A DNA stretch of 64,000 nucleotides from Chrysaora quinquecirrha. Its lineage: Eukaryota > Cnidaria > Scyphozoa > Semaeostomeae > Pelagiidae. The stretch covers positions 239,410 through 303,409 of the forward strand of contig JACTAT010000033.1 in NCBI GenBank assembly GCA_014526335.1. Reading direction: 5' to 3'. The notes under the pieces were generated by a model, which did no database searches, was not told where the DNA came from, and saw only the letters and a list, made by a program, of their open reading frames with translations. The position numbers and the translations under genes are program-made. Of the stretch, positions 35,001-45,172 are shown piece by piece (within the stretch, counting starts at the first letter, position 1; every line of letters starts with the position of its first letter).

Positions 35001-35405
35001 CACGGTTTTGCGGTTTTTGAGCAAATTTTGAGCGGTTTCTAGACCCCCCCCCCCAAAAAAAAACACCCTCTCAGAACACAACTTACCCATGGATCATTAT
35101 ATTCAGTTGCTTTGTATGTCCATCCTGCTTTTTCCGTCAGAGTAAGATTCGCAATTTTGTCATTTACATTTTCTATGCATAGCTCACATTTTCTTTGGCC
35201 GCCATCTTCTATGTTTATTGACTTGCAGAAGAATTCAGCAATGCATTCTTCCTCGCATTCTTGTGGTGATTTGTTTAGCAAAGTTACCATCACAGATCCT
35301 TGTAGTACCCGATTTTCCTTGACATAACTGAAGTTGGCATAAGTGAAACATCCACTTCTTAAAATCCTTCCTCTTGTGCAAATTGTTGATAAGTGCGCCA
35401 CTAAT
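20099..35405 (-). CDS. Secreted PAN/apple - Cys-rich - discoidin (F5/8C) multidomain protein, damaged
   Basis: Recognised exons in order: 35087-35405 PAN/apple; 34227-34359 Cys-rich; 32212-32339, 31287-31430 and 30089-30224 F5/8C module 1; 28866-28895 linker; 27346-27489 and 25141-25276 module 2 without a first exon; 23454-23483 linker; 21749-21912, 20734-20877 and 20099-20242 module 3 with TGA. Middle exons are 144 nt in all three modules, module 1 and 2 third exons are 136 nt, and both linkers are 30 nt. Typical blocks are PLGMASG, ITASS, VDFVLRKIITDIAVQG, SYQLHYT and RIEIYG. The signal-peptide exon (expected 20 coding nt by analogy with 10286-10305) was not found. A transposon cuts the end of module 1's first exon (12 codons fewer than module 3's). 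Phases allow module 2 to be skipped in frame. F5/8C modules bind membranes or glycans; this protein is probably extracellular. Whether it is still expressed is uncertain. Confidence 0.82.
21353..21731. mobile_element. MITE of the TAA-target group, CATACCGGCATAGTGTAAAC family
   Basis: TAA flanks both ends (21350-21352 and 21732-21734). The left end GACCCCGTTTTACACTATG mirrors the right end CATAGTGTAAACGGGGCC. ATGAATACGGTA and its complement recur through the element. It ends 17 bp from the splice donor of an F5/8C exon. Confidence 0.9.
22001..22442. mobile_element. MITE of the TAA-target group, CTGCGACATT family
   Basis: TAA flanks both ends (21998-22000 and 22443-22445). The ends AGCTGCGGCTACAC and GTGTAGCCGCGGCT are inverted repeats. 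Words CTGCGAC, CGCTGCGACA and their complements recur inside. It lies in the intron upstream of the first exon of F5/8C module 3. Confidence 0.88.
22565..22765 (+). mobile_element. 5S-rRNA-derived SINE (Deu-like body)
   Basis: GAAGTTAAGC, TGAGGTCAGCATCTGGACGG and GGTGACTGTCCAGGTGG follow the order and spacing of the internal promoter half of 5S rRNA (GAAGCTAAGC, TTAGTACTTGGATGGG, TGACCGCCTGGG). The body that follows (CCGTCCTTCGGAAGGGACGT, TAAACTAGGGGTCCC) resembles the conserved segment of Deu-type SINEs from memory. The 5' part of 5S is missing or diverged. It is an insertion in the discoidin gene, same strand as the plus strand. Confidence 0.65.
23785..24280. mobile_element. CTACTGTGGTGG inverted-array MITE, interrupted by a SINE
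   Basis: The left end (GGCACGCTAGCGTATCTAT) leads into CACTACTGTGGTGG words; after a unique centre the complement (CCACCACAGTAC) runs to about 24061. A SINE at 24075-24243 separates this from the terminal part CACCACAGTAGTGCGGATAG and CCCTAGC. It is the same family as 30835-31259. Confidence 0.75.
24075..24243 (+). mobile_element. tRNA-derived SINE
   Basis: An A-box-like TGGCGTCGTGG is followed 45 bp later by a perfect B box GGTTCGAGCCC. The body contains TTAGTTAACCTAC, TGAGATCCTAG and CTGGCGCTAAAACACCATT. A 5'-truncated copy with the same body lies at 48950-49090. It sits inside the CTACTGTGGTGG element, so it is the younger insertion. Confidence 0.75.
24683..25079. mobile_element. hAT-like MITE, CAACCTCGTCC family, copy 1
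   Basis: CAACCTCGTCCCCAGG at the left mirrors CCTGGTGACGAGGTTG at the right. Both flanks are CACCTACACC (24673-24682 and 25080-25089), consistent with a target duplication of 8 bp plus ambiguity at the ends. About 85-90 percent of its length is shared with the copy at 26192-26606 by eye. Confidence 0.85.
25401..25778. mobile_element. hAT-like MITE, CCCAGGGGGTACTC family, ATATTTGGGGTC words
   Basis: The ends CCCAGGGGGGGGTACTCATT and AATGAGTACCCCCTGGG are inverted. Both flanks are TCTCCATA (25393-25400 and 25779-25786), a perfect 8-bp duplication. CAATATTTGGGGTC recurs five times inside. A relative is at 56334-56747. Confidence 0.9.
25785..26900. repeat. Minisatellite of about 75 bp, interrupted by a MITE
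   Basis: Diverged units contain CACAGTCTCNACAATATTT, GGATCATGTATGTC and CTACTGTGTNCCTATATCT in the same order, about every 75 bp, from 25785 to about 26160. They resume after the MITE at 26192-26606 and fade out near 26900. The array lies in the intron between exons b and c of the headless F5/8C module. Confidence 0.75.
26192..26606. mobile_element. hAT-like MITE, CAACCTCGTCC family, copy 2
   Basis: The same ends as copy 1 at 24683-25079. Flanks TGCTCTACC occur at 26183-26191 and 26607-26615, so the insertion duplicated a target inside the 75-bp minisatellite. A stretch of about 30 bp near 26532 (AAGGCCGATACCAGGG) is absent from copy 1. Confidence 0.88.
27120..27262 (-). mobile_element. LINE 3' end fragment
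   Basis: On the minus strand the sequence is A/T-rich 3' UTR ending in TGTGGCGAATAAATACTTACT and a short TTACTTAC repeat, which is typical of the 3' tail of some LINEs. No coding part remains. Confidence 0.5.
27858..28226. mobile_element. Tigger/pogo-like MITE, CAGTCGAACCT ends
   Basis: CAGTCGAACCT at the left mirrors AGGTTCGACTG at the right. TA flanks both ends (27856-27857 and 28227-28228). The subterminal CTATTCGGAGG resembles Tigger-type ends. It lies in the space where an F5/8C exon would be expected. Confidence 0.8.
28290..28618. mobile_element. MITE of the TAA-target group, TATCGGATAG family
   Basis: Words TATCGGATAGGG, ACTATACCAGATAGC, CCTATCCGATACGAAAATCA and AGCTATCCGGTATAGTGTAA recur in both orientations. 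The right end GTGTAAACGGGGC matches the CATAGTGTAAACGGGGCC type of 21353-21731. The left end is not clear. Confidence 0.65.
29389..29805. mobile_element. MITE of the TAA-target group, CAAACATTG family, copy 1
   Basis: TAA flanks both ends (29386-29388 and 29806-29808). The left end AGCCATGGCCAAACGATC mirrors the right end TGTTTGGCCAGAGCC. AACATTG and CAATGTTTG words occur about ten times in both orientations. Copy 2 is at 37259-37676. Confidence 0.88.
30835..31259. mobile_element. CTACTGTGGTGG inverted-array MITE
   Basis: The ends CCTCACGCTAACGAATCTAT and ATAGATTCGCTAGCGTGAG are inverted. Inwards from both ends run arrays of ACTGTGGTGGATAATCACT and ACTGTGGTGGTA words (more than ten copies), leaving a short unique centre near 31080. 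It ends 27 bp from the splice donor of an F5/8C exon. It is the same family as 23785-24280. Confidence 0.9.
31636..32215. mobile_element. Mariner-like TIR element inserted at an F5/8C exon
   Basis: CAGGGTGTTCCAAAAAAGGA at the left mirrors TCCTTTTTTGTGGTACACAC at the right, and TA precedes the left end. A diverged partial copy is at 52450-52650. It contains no intact transposase. Its right end coincides with the point where the F5/8C module 1 first exon loses its last 12 codons. Confidence 0.8.
32418..32817. mobile_element. MITE, GGATCCGATC/CACTTTTG family
   Basis: GGCCCCGTTTACACGAG at the left mirrors CTCGTGTAAACGTAGCC at the right. The words GTGGATCGGATCC, GGATCCGATCCA and CTACTTTTGGA recur at least ten times in both orientations. 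The flanks do not show a clear TAA duplication, but the ends match the TAA group. Confidence 0.82.
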
Positions 35406-36510
35406 CTGTTCCGATGGATAGAAAATATTTCAAGACCAAAAGCAATTGACTCTAAATACTGCATTCATGAAGTTTATCATCTATTTGGAATTTTTAAATA
35501 TTTCCAGCTATTCTATAAAATCATCTGCTTTAAACAATATTCCCTTTAATAAAAACGATAGCGAATTAATGCACGGTCTTTTCAGGGCCGTAGCTGTTTC
35601 TTCTGGGTGGCTCTAAGTCCCCCGAAAAACATAAACTTAAACGCGCTATTTTTTTTTTTTTTTTGATGTCTATAACTGATGATGTCAATAAATTTTTCTA
35701 ACCCATTCAATCGGAGCCGTACTTGAAAATGGTTGCCCGTTTCTGCATTTGTTGAAGGACCTGACTGAATATGTTTATGGTTGCTCTATTAAAGAAATGA
35801 AACAACGTTCGTAGAGGTTCTGGTTGAAAAGAAGATCAAGTTTCAATTGTCGTCAGGAAAAAAACTTTTGCCCTGTACAATATCATTTCAGCTTCAAAGC
35901 TTTCGTTGAAGTATACTTTAGAGCCTATTTGCACTAGGCCATTTTCATCGGTCCCGTCTGGAACCATTCTAGTTTTTAGCAGATACTGTTTGCGTTAACT
36001 CATGTACTGCATCATTCTAGACCCTGTTAACATCGCTAAAACAGCTCCAGATAGGATCGTTTCCAAACCAGTACAAATGGAGCTGTCGTCAATATTGGAG
36101 CAGACGGATTTTTATTGTTTATCAACTATTCGCAGATGTTTGAAAAGTGTTCGTATTTGGGAAAAAGTCTGACTTTTTTCACGGGATTTGAGCGGGATGG
36201 ATCAAGAATGCGTGAAACTCTTGCAAAATTTTCTTCTCAAAGTTACTCAGAACTGTCTGCAAATATTTCATGTTTATTTCAATTTTTGCAGAAAGACGGC
36301 AACTTCAATACCCCGACAGATTTCCAATTGGGAAAAAATGTCTATTTCGCACAAGAAAGACGACAATTTTACACAGGTAAGTCTCTACTGTATTTTCCCC
36401 ATCGGCTAGGGGTATCTCAACATCTTTGCTCTACCTTGGTCCTCTTTTCACCACTGTACACTGCTTAAATTGAAGTAAACTAAGATAAAGTTGCCTTGAA
36501 TAAGTTTCAA

Positions 36511-36620
36511 TAGGCAAAGATTTTTCCACAAATGGCATACCACAATAGATGGGATTCGAACCTGGACTGCATGACCAGAGAGCCAACGACGTTTCCATTG
36601 ACCTATAGAGCTCAATGAAG
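36511..36620 (-). mobile_element. tRNA-derived SINE (GATTTTTCCACAA family), short copy
   Basis: On the minus strand an A-box region TATAGGTCAATGG is followed by a B box GGTTCGAATCC. Its 3' flank matches the copies at 51813 and 52050 (TGGCATACCACAAT, GATTTTTCCACAA). Confidence 0.75.
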
Positions 36621-36848
36621 ATAAGAGCTCAGAGACTTACGTAAACTTTAAGTGTTACGCCGCACCTTGCCAATCAAGAGTTGGGCAGCGGCCTTGCCAA
36701 TCAAAACTATTGTAACAGATCCACCAAGTCCAATATAAACAAGAGGCCTGTTTTGTACTAATGGGGGTCGGGGGATCAGTTCCACTTTTAACAGAACCTG
36801 TTTATGCACCTGTCTCAACACGGGAAGACTTACCAGGTCCAGGATTAT

Positions 36849-37076
36849 GGCTCATTTCCACTTCGTTTGCATTAGCTGTTCGCTGTTCGCTACCCATCAA
36901 AAAATTGCCAACGCGAAGCGATTTAGATTTCCGCTGCAAGTCAAGCTAAAGCTTTCGCAAAATTTTTACTTTTTTATCGCCTAAAGTTGATCAAAAAGGC
37001 TGTATTCCGTTAACGAGCGAGCGGCGAACTGCAAATTCGCTAGCGAACAGCGAATGCGAACGAAGTGGAAATGGGC
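36849..37076. mobile_element. MITE, GCTGTTCGCTGTTCGC family
   Basis: GGCTCATTTCCACTTCGTTT mirrors GAACGAAGTGGAAATGGGC. GCTGTTCGC, GCGAACAGCG and GCGAGCGGCGAAC repeat inside. TTA lies next to both ends, consistent with the TAA/TTA target group. Confidence 0.8.
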
Positions 37077-37258
37077 TTATGATTGACAGATTCAAAGCTC
37101 TTTCTTGATTCTATGGGTGGTGGTGCATGACCGTTTTTAGTTCCTTTCATGGAGTGATTTGTTTGGTTGATTCTGTAATTCCTTATCCTGCTAAATAGTA
37201 ACTAGTATCTCGCTTCTTGCCTACCTTCCTAGAGGGCTGCTGGTGTTAATCATTATAA

Positions 37259-37676
37259 GGCCCTGGCCAAACGACCAAACATTCTTAATCATTTGCAATT
37301 TGCTCGTCAAGCAAAATGTTTGACCGGTTGGCCACGTCCAAAAACATTGGTCGTCCATCAAAATTTTTTTGCGTGCGTCAAGCAGAAAATGTTTTTGAAC
37401 TTTTTGATTATTTTTGCTTGTCAAGCAATTTTTGATCGTTTGCCCACCTTTTCAACATTGCTTGTCAAACATTTCTTTTGTTTTGACGAAATGCAACAAC
37501 TTGCAACATTTCACCACCTAGCAATATTTCTTAGCAACAAGGCGTTCGTGCTTGTGCATTGGCAATAACATTGTTGTTGGACAGCAATGTTTTTGACGTG
37601 ACCAAACCGTCAAACATTTTTTGTAAAGCAAATTTGAAATGTTGGACCAACAATGTTTGATAGTTTGGCCAGGGCC
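37259..37676. mobile_element. MITE of the TAA-target group, CAAACATTG family, copy 2
   Basis: TAA flanks both ends (37256-37258 and 37677-37679). The ends GGCCCTGGCCAAACGACC and GTTTGGCCAGGGCC are inverted. The internal words match the copy at 29389-29805. Confidence 0.92.
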
Positions 37677-37947
37677 TAAGGAAGGTAATAACAGGTCTGT
37701 GATGCCCTTAAATGTTCTGGGCCGCACGTGCACTACGCTGACGATGGTAGCGGGTCTTAGCCTTCGCCGATAGGTGTTGGTTATCTTGTCAAACATCGTT
37801 GTGATGGGGAAAGATAATTGCAATTGTTAATTTTGAACGAGGCATTCCTAGTAAGCACGAGTCATCAGCTCGCGTTGATTTCAGAGCGTACAATAGTACA
37901 TCGTAAAATGTGAAATGTAATAGTAAAACTAATATGCTTGTAAAATA

Positions 37948-38466
37948 CAGTTGACATCCGCTATCTAGAACTCTCCAAGGAAGCTCGAACTTGTTCGAGA
38001 TAGCGAATGTTCGAAGTAACGGATGCCCCATATAAATTTCTTTTCAAGTTCTTGTACCAATTTCTCAACGAACAAATCATCATCGATCAAACTGTATCTT
38101 CCGATAGCAGAAAGGTAAAACTCTGATACTGGCAATCCATCGTGGTGTCTGAGGTTAATCTACTGTAAGCATGGGCAGCATAAGACGTGGCTGCTGCAAT
38201 TCCCGCTAGACGAAATTATTGACATACTCTCGGCCTGTCTATTTTTCTAGTTCAGCAGAAAATTTGGCAAAGTTCGATATAAAGAGCAGGTTTTCCTCCA
38301 TGGGAAATCGAAAATGGTTCGAGACAGCGAGTGCGATATAACGGGATTCTAGATAGCGAACCATTTTTCAATACAAACCCTTACACCAAAGCGAGGGGAA
38401 ATAGAAAATCGTTCGAGATAGCGAATGTTCGAGATAGCGAACAGTCGAGATAGCGGATGTCAACTG
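37948..38466. mobile_element. Tigger/pogo-like MITE, GTTCGAGATAGCGAA words
   Basis: CAGTTGACATCCGCTATCT mirrors GAGATAGCGGATGTCAACTG, and TA flanks both ends (37946-37947 and 38467-38468). GTTCGAGATAGCGAATGTTC recurs five to six times, mostly near the ends. It is non-coding. Confidence 0.9.
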
Positions 38467-40764
38467 TACTACAATTGTTAATGAAATTAAAGTCAACAAA
38501 CCCAAATAGAAGTAGACGAACCACCATATCTTCTGCCTGATGTTTACCTTATGAGAGCCTTATGCTTACTTATCGATTGCAGATTCGTTAACACAGTCGT
38601 TGCTTACCTTCATTAGCTGAATCGTCATCAAACTGCAGGTAAACAATTCATTTATTCATCGTTTAGAAATTCTTACCAGTAAGACATGTTTGTAGGTTAT
38701 ATCGAGTAATAAATAAATTAAAAACATCACTGCGGATTTCGTTTCTATTTATCATTTAGAAATGTAATGAAACTGGTAGTTGTTAAGGGTCTATGGTAAA
38801 TCGAATCAAATATCTTAATCTGTCAGTTGCTGTGAAGGATGTTTTTAACCCGTGTGAAACTATTCACTTCACCCCCTTGCAAACCTGAGCATCGTAGCGT
38901 TATTGATTTTGATAATATGATAGTAACTCGAATTATTCAATTATTCAATTCTCAAGAGGATTAAGCAAGAATCACGCAGAATTATTTACGACTAACCTTA
39001 TCACACGCCGTAGAACTTCATTTTTACGTACACGCATTTTCTTTCACTTATCCTCATAATTTTTAGCAAATTTATATTCAAGGCTGTTTTAACTTATGGC
39101 TGCTTTAACTAATGTTACATATGTTGCGAACTGGCAATCAAAATTTTTTTCATGACAATTTTGTAACAGTGAAGACAGACAAGACATTAGAGGCCAAGGA
39201 ATTTATGACTATCAAAAATGAAAGTTTGGTAAAACGTGGGTTTTGACGAATTACCAATAAATGCTAAGCTAAAATCTAAATATATAAGAACAATTTGAAA
39301 TGATTTCACCCAAAACTTTGGTAGGCTTTACTTGTGTGCCGCGGATTGCCAGCGAGAGAGAGAAACTTGAATCTGTGCTTTCCTGTGTTTTCTTCGTATC
39401 AACCAACTGAATCTGAATCTTGAATCTGAATAACTACTTACTTAACTTTAACTACTTTTATATCTAACTTTAATCTAAGTGAGCTATATGCAATATTTTT
39501 CTATATATAAGGAATGAAATGATAGGCTATAACGGTAAGAAAAACTAGCTACATATGATATGAATAACGGAGGCTATGCTACATGTGACAAATAAGGTAA
39601 TACCTATTATGATGCGGGAATTACCTACGTGGGTAGCATGCAATGATGCAATGCGGGGATGCCTATGCTAGTGGATGCTACGGATGTTACCTAAAATGGC
39701 CAGTGCTAAAGAATGAGTAAACTAAATATGCTAATATATGTGAATATGATGAAATATGCTAACTACTACAAAAGAAACACGATAAGCTGACAATGTAAAT
39801 GGATAAAAGGGAAAAAAACCGGTCGTCCTACACAAATTTTATAACGGTATAGCAATCATGCTTTTTCGCCGTCAATATATGAATAGCGAAATCATGTAAG
39901 AAGCAATTTCAAGGGACACGCTTGCGCTTCGAGTTACGAATTCACGCGCGAAAAATTCTCATCACATATGATGAATAGAGAAAAATGCATTACACAGAAC
40001 AGCTCGGTTTGCCTCATCCGAAAATAACAGGTATGGAAAGATGTTAATCTTGTTATCGTATGGGGAAAGTGTTAATATGTCAGAATATCAACTTCATTTC
40101 TTTGATTAAACCAATCTGATTTGATCGTAGACCGTTAAAATCAGCAGTAGCCCGTTCTTTCTATAATCGACATGTCTGTTATAGTGGTAGATGCAAGATT
40201 TCTTTTCCAGAGAATTTGAGGCCTGGTATTGCTTAAGGTGTGTTCTCTGAGCTTCTGAAACCTTCCGAATATCGAAAACAGAAAGCTTCCAAAATCCAAA
40301 AGCAGAATCCATGATTTCAAAAAACGGTAATTCTGGAAATCTGAAAACTTTCGCGCCAAAATTCTTACATCGTCCCCTACCTATTCGTGGAATGTCTCCT
40401 GGCAACTTGCAATATTGCAGTCTCATTCGACCTTCAAACCGAGAATCTCTCGGAAACCGTCTGCTTTTGATGGCAGAATGTGGCTAGATATTGGACGGCT
40501 ACAAAATCTACCGTTTTCACAAGGATGGCTTCGAAAAACACGCATTCGAAACAAGAAGGCTAAAAAGAATGAAAAGAAAATAGAATTGGTTTAGAAGAAC
40601 ACGCCCTTAATGAATTAATAATCGTGCCAACCATCGTCGGAAAACAGCACTTAAAAATTTATGCTTTGTATCAGCAACACGTAGGCATATAAGGACCAAT
40701 TCAAGTTGGGTCAGCGGGGATCCATTTGCGAAATTCATGTTAAATATAGGGTTTTGATCAATGC

Positions 40765-41021
40765 TAACTAAGTAACTAACTAACTTACTTACTTACTAAC
40801 TAACTAACTAGTTAACTTACCAACTAATTAACTAACTAACTAACAAAATAAACTTACTAACAATAACTAAATATCTACTTAACTAACTTACTAAACAAGT
40901 AAATAACTAACTAATTAGCTAACTCACTGACTAAGTAACTAACTAATAAACTAACTAACTAACTAACTAACTAACAGACTAACTAACCAACTAACTAACT
41001 AACTTACTAACTAACTAACTT

Positions 41022-41090
<69 letters not shown>

Positions 41091-41095
41091 GTAGC

Positions 41096-41128
<33 letters not shown>

Positions 41129-41300
41129 TACCAACTAATTAGCAAACTTACTAACCAACGAACAAACTAACTAACTAACTCACTAAGAAACTAACGAAGT
41201 AATTAACTAACTAACTAACTAGCTAGCTAAATAAACTATACCTAACTAATTATGGAAGTAACTAACTAACTAACTGACTAACTAGCTAACTACATGATAA
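40765..41300. repeat. (CTAA)n microsatellite, block 1
   Basis: Nearly pure CTAA tetranucleotide repeat with interspersed variants (AACTTACT, GCTAGCTA). The longest pure stretch is near 41025-41090. Confidence 0.97.
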
Positions 41301-42524
41301 ATTGATGTATATACTTGATAAATTTGTACATATAAAAAAGTATTGATATACAGTAGTTATGTTTCTATTGTAACAATTACAATAGTCCTGTTCCCTCTTA
41401 TTGGGGCTTGGCAAATATACCTTCAAACAGCCACATGGAGTTTGCTTTTTTTAATGAAAGAAAGAAAATCTACGGATTCGAGTGAACAAGCCATTTCCAA
41501 GAAAGTTTCAAGGAAGGTTCAAGAGGAATACCATGAAAGTTCGAGTTATCGCCTGATTGACAGCTATTGTAATCGGGAATCTGTACAATAGTTGCGCAAT
41601 CTTCAGCAAAAAAGCCTGTTTGGTAAAATAGTTCGGTAGAAAAATTTCAGAAACTTTTTATCTTATTTAGCTGGGGATTAACCATTTTAAGGAATTTTTT
41701 TAAGAGTTGAAATGTTTTTGCAGCTAACACGCCCTTTCCTTTTACCTAGCACCCGTGGGGAGGGGTACTTAGTATAATTTGGGTATGGGTATGTGCCGCC
41801 CATAAGGGTGGGTTTTTGGCCCTGAAATTCTCTTAACATGGGTATGATTTTAACCAAAACCCCATAAACGTGGGCGGCAAATTGAAGAAAAGTCCAAAGT
41901 TTAACTTTAATTCGGTCAGAAAAGTGGTAAAATCGCGTCAAAGATGTTCGTAGTACAATATCAAGCAATAATAAGGTCAAGACAGGCTTATTATTCTCAT
42001 ATTCCGTTTATTTTTACTCGTAAAATAGGGTCTGTTTCTGCAAAGGTTTACATTATAAGTGGATGGGTTTCCGAAATCTGGGCGGTACATCCCCGTCCCT
42101 CCGGGACCTAAACATTACAGTTGTAAAGTTGAATTACGATGGCGAATGAGGCCCAGTTCACGTGCATCGAAGTTATGCCGCAGCAAATTTAATTCATTGG
42201 TGATCCTTTTTTTCTTTGTATTTTCTCTACCATAGCTGCTGCAACGGAGTAATGGTTCGAAGTTAAATCAGTTTAGGTTCAAGTAAGGCGTCCAGTTATG
42301 GCTAAAATGGACACTGACATTTTTCATAATTCTGTTTTAATTCGCTGTGGCCACAGAATAGGCAGTTCCTATTCTGTGCTGTGCTGTTTATAAGCCTGAA
42401 AATGATTTAGTTAGGAAATCTTTTCATTAAAAACGTCCTCGTTGATTCATAAGAAAAATCCAGGCTTTCTGTAGTAATGAGGGTTTCCAAAAGCAACGAC
42501 AAATTACCTTTTTTTTCGTTTTAG

Positions 42525-42572
42525 ATCTTCTGCTTAACAGCAGACGACGGTAACGGCATTACAGTGCAGGTG
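42525..42572 (+). CDS. Isolated exon-like stretch of 48 nt
   Basis: A strong acceptor (TTTTTTTCGTTTTAG) and a strong donor (GTG followed by GTAAGT) enclose 48 nt open in only one frame (IFCLTADDGNGITVQV). It lies on the same strand as and upstream of the NICN1 exons, so it could be a 5' exon of that gene, but it ends in phase 0 while the next visible NICN1 exon begins in phase 1. Another exon in the gap would be needed. It may also be chance. Confidence 0.22.
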
Positions 42573-42642
42573 GTAAGTTTGACGTTTGTTTTGTGGTTTT
42601 TTCATTTTTACGTGATCCGATATCAACCAGCAGGGTAATATG

Positions 42643-42985
42643 TATACACTAGAGGGTTTTTTTTATAAGAACGCGAGGCTGAAAATTCCCAAAAAATTAA
42701 GGAACTTAGAGAGGCTCAGATGAAAAACTAAGAGCAACTTTTTTCAAGAACAAGACGGTTTATGCAGCTAAATAACATACATGACAACATACTTCCCATC
42801 ATACTTCCCCAAAAAATTCAATTTAATGAAGCAAATTTAAAGGAATTTTCTGTAAAAATTAGTATTCAAGCAATTACACAAGAAACAAGGAAGAGTATAC
42901 AGAACTTTCAGTCTCATTTTATCAAAAGATTAAGGCACTTCAGCCTCAACTCAGGCAAATGGTTCCTTATAAAGAACATGTATTT
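42643..42985. mobile_element. CACGTTTTTTTTATAAGGAAC MITE, copy 1 (degraded ends)
   Basis: TTTTTTATAAGAAC at the left and GGTTCCTTATAAAGAAC at the right enclose sequence shared with 51251-51619 (GAGGCTGAAAATTCCCAAAA, GATGAAAAACTAAGA). Confidence 0.75.
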
Positions 42986-43474
42986 AATTTGTGGTACGAA
43001 AGGCAAAAAAATACAAACCGTCCTGTAATGGATCCATTTTTAAGGTCACAGAAAAAAGTCACACACAACAGCTCCACTGTCACGTCCCCAGAGATAACAC
43101 AACGGAAATAGTCCGGTGGCCAGTTGAGATGACCTTGACATCGAGTACATATGGGTTTTTATTTTATTTTCTGTTTATATAGTCATAGAAGACTCGAAAA
43201 AGCCAAACTTGCCCCTTCCAAGTGTTGGGCAAATTTTTTTATGACCTGCCGAAGATACGTCATGTCCAAGGTAAAAATTTCATGGAAAAATTTTTATAAA
43301 TTGTCAAAACATGGTATTGTTTGGTCTCATTCGAATGGAAATTGACTGTAGATTCCGAATTTGGCAATAAGGTTAGATTCTGTATATATTGATCAAAGAT
43401 ATTGCTCAAGACATTTGATTTTTATAAAAAAATCAAGAAAAGAAAAGCTAAGAAAATGCTCTTTGAAAAATTAT

Positions 43475-44045
43475 CTTTAGTTAGTTAGTTAGCATAGCTT
43501 GTAAGTTAGTAAGTTAGTTAGTTAGCTACTTTGGAAGATACTAAAATAGTAAGTAAGTTAGTAGTTAGTGAGTTGGTTAGGTAATTAGTTAGTTTGTTAT
43601 TTAGTTAGATAGTTAATTAGTTGTTAGTTAGTTAGATACTGAGTTTGTTACTTAGTTAGTTAGTCTGATAGTTAGTTATCTAGCGTAGCTTCTTAGTTAG
43701 TCAGGTAATTAGTTAGCTACTTTCGAAGATATTAAGTTGGTTACTTAGTTACAAAGGGTAGTTAGTTAGTTAGGTAACTAGTTATATTTAGTTATATTTA
43801 GTTATATTTATATTTATTATATTTAGTCAGTTTGTTAGTTAGCAAAGCTTGCACGTTACTCAGTTCGTTAGTAAGCTAATTTGGGAGATAGTAAGTTAGT
43901 TATTAAGTTAGTTATTAAGTTAATTAGTTAAATAGTCAGTTAGTAAGTTAGTTACCTTGGAAGATAGTAAGTTAGTTAGTTAGTTAGTTAGTTAGTTAGC
44001 TAGTTAGTTAGTTAGTTAGCTAGTTAGTTAGTTAGTTAGTTAGTC

Positions 44046-44078
<33 letters not shown>

Positions 44079-45141
44079 ATAAGTCAGTTAGTTAGTAAGT
44101 TAGTTAGTTACTTAGCTTATCTTGTAAGTTAGTCAGTTAGTTAGTTAGATACTTTGGAAGATACTAGGTTAGTTAGTCAGTTAATTAGTAGTTGATTAGT
44201 TAGATAACTACTTAGTTAGTAACTTAGTTAGTAAGATAATTAAATAGTTAGTTAGTTAGTTATTTAGTTAGTTAGTTAGCGTAGCTTGTAAGTTACTTAG
44301 TTAAGCCTACAAATATGATGGGTGTTCCAAGTAATTCTGGCAGGCATTGTAGTTAGCTAACTAACAAACTAACTAACTAACTAACTAACTAACTATGCAG
44401 CTAATAAACTATAACTAGCTAGCTAACTAACTAATACAACTAATTAACTTTATCAATCTTATTAACTTAAAAACAAACAAATTAATTACCTAACAAGCTA
44501 GCTAACAGACTAACTAACGAACTAACTTACTAACAAACTAACTAACTAACTAACTACCTAACTAACTAACTAACTAACATGCAAGCTATGTCTACTAACT
44601 AACAATCTAGCAATCAAACTTATTAACTAACTAACTAACTAACTAACTAAATAACTAACTTACTAACTAACTTATTAACTAACTAACTAACTAACACTAA
44701 CTAGCTAACAACTATCTAGCTAGTTACCTAACTAAGTAGCTAACTAACAAAGTAACTTACTAGCTTACTTACTATCTTCTAAAGTAGCTAACGAACAAAC
44801 TGACGAACTGACTTACAATATTCGAAAATAGCTAACTAACAAACTGACTAACGTACAAGCTATGCTACTTAAGTAACTAACTGACTAAATAACTAACTAA
44901 CTAGCTAACTAACTAACTAACTAACTAAATAACTAACTTACTAGCTAACTAACTAACTAACAGCTATCTAGCTAGTTAAGTAACTAACTAGCTAACTGAC
45001 AAAGCAACTTACTATCCACCTTACTATCTTCTAAAATAGCTAACTAACAAACTGACTAACTCACAAGCTATGCTACTTAAGTAACTAACTAACTAAATAA
45101 CTAACTAACTAGCTAACTAACCAACTAACTAACTAACTAAA

Positions 45142-45172
<31 letters not shown>

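Larger units (their letters stand above)
35406..40764. other. Upstream region of the discoidin gene, no confident gene
   Basis: The missing signal-peptide exon and promoter of the discoidin gene should lie here, but no ATG exon ending in phase 2 with a good donor was found. A 25-nt minus-strand exon-like stretch with both splice signals (38609-38633) was seen but its phase does not fit. SINE and MITE insertions are listed separately. From 38470 to 40764 nothing is recognisable. Confidence 0.55.
41301..43474. other. Stretch between microsatellite blocks
   Basis: It holds one MITE (42643-42985) and one exon-like stretch (42525-42572), listed separately. A G-rich sequence at 41745-41780 (GGGGAGGGGTACTTAG) resembles the ends of the CCCAGGGGGTACTC family, with GGGCGGTACATCCCCG near 42085, but a complete element could not be defined. 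Nothing else was seen. Confidence 0.5.

Noticed and set aside
36115..36468. Plus-strand open frame of 117 codons
   Set aside because: No domain, no splice context and no start context; it overlaps transposon-like sequence.
38609..38633. 25-nt minus-strand micro-exon between CTGCAG and GTAAGC
   Set aside because: Its phase (0 to 1) does not fit the linker exons or the missing first exon of the discoidin gene, and a stretch this short can arise by chance.
40106..40426. Minus-strand open frame of 106 codons
   Set aside because: No recognisable domain, and an equally long frame overlaps it; composition looks non-coding.
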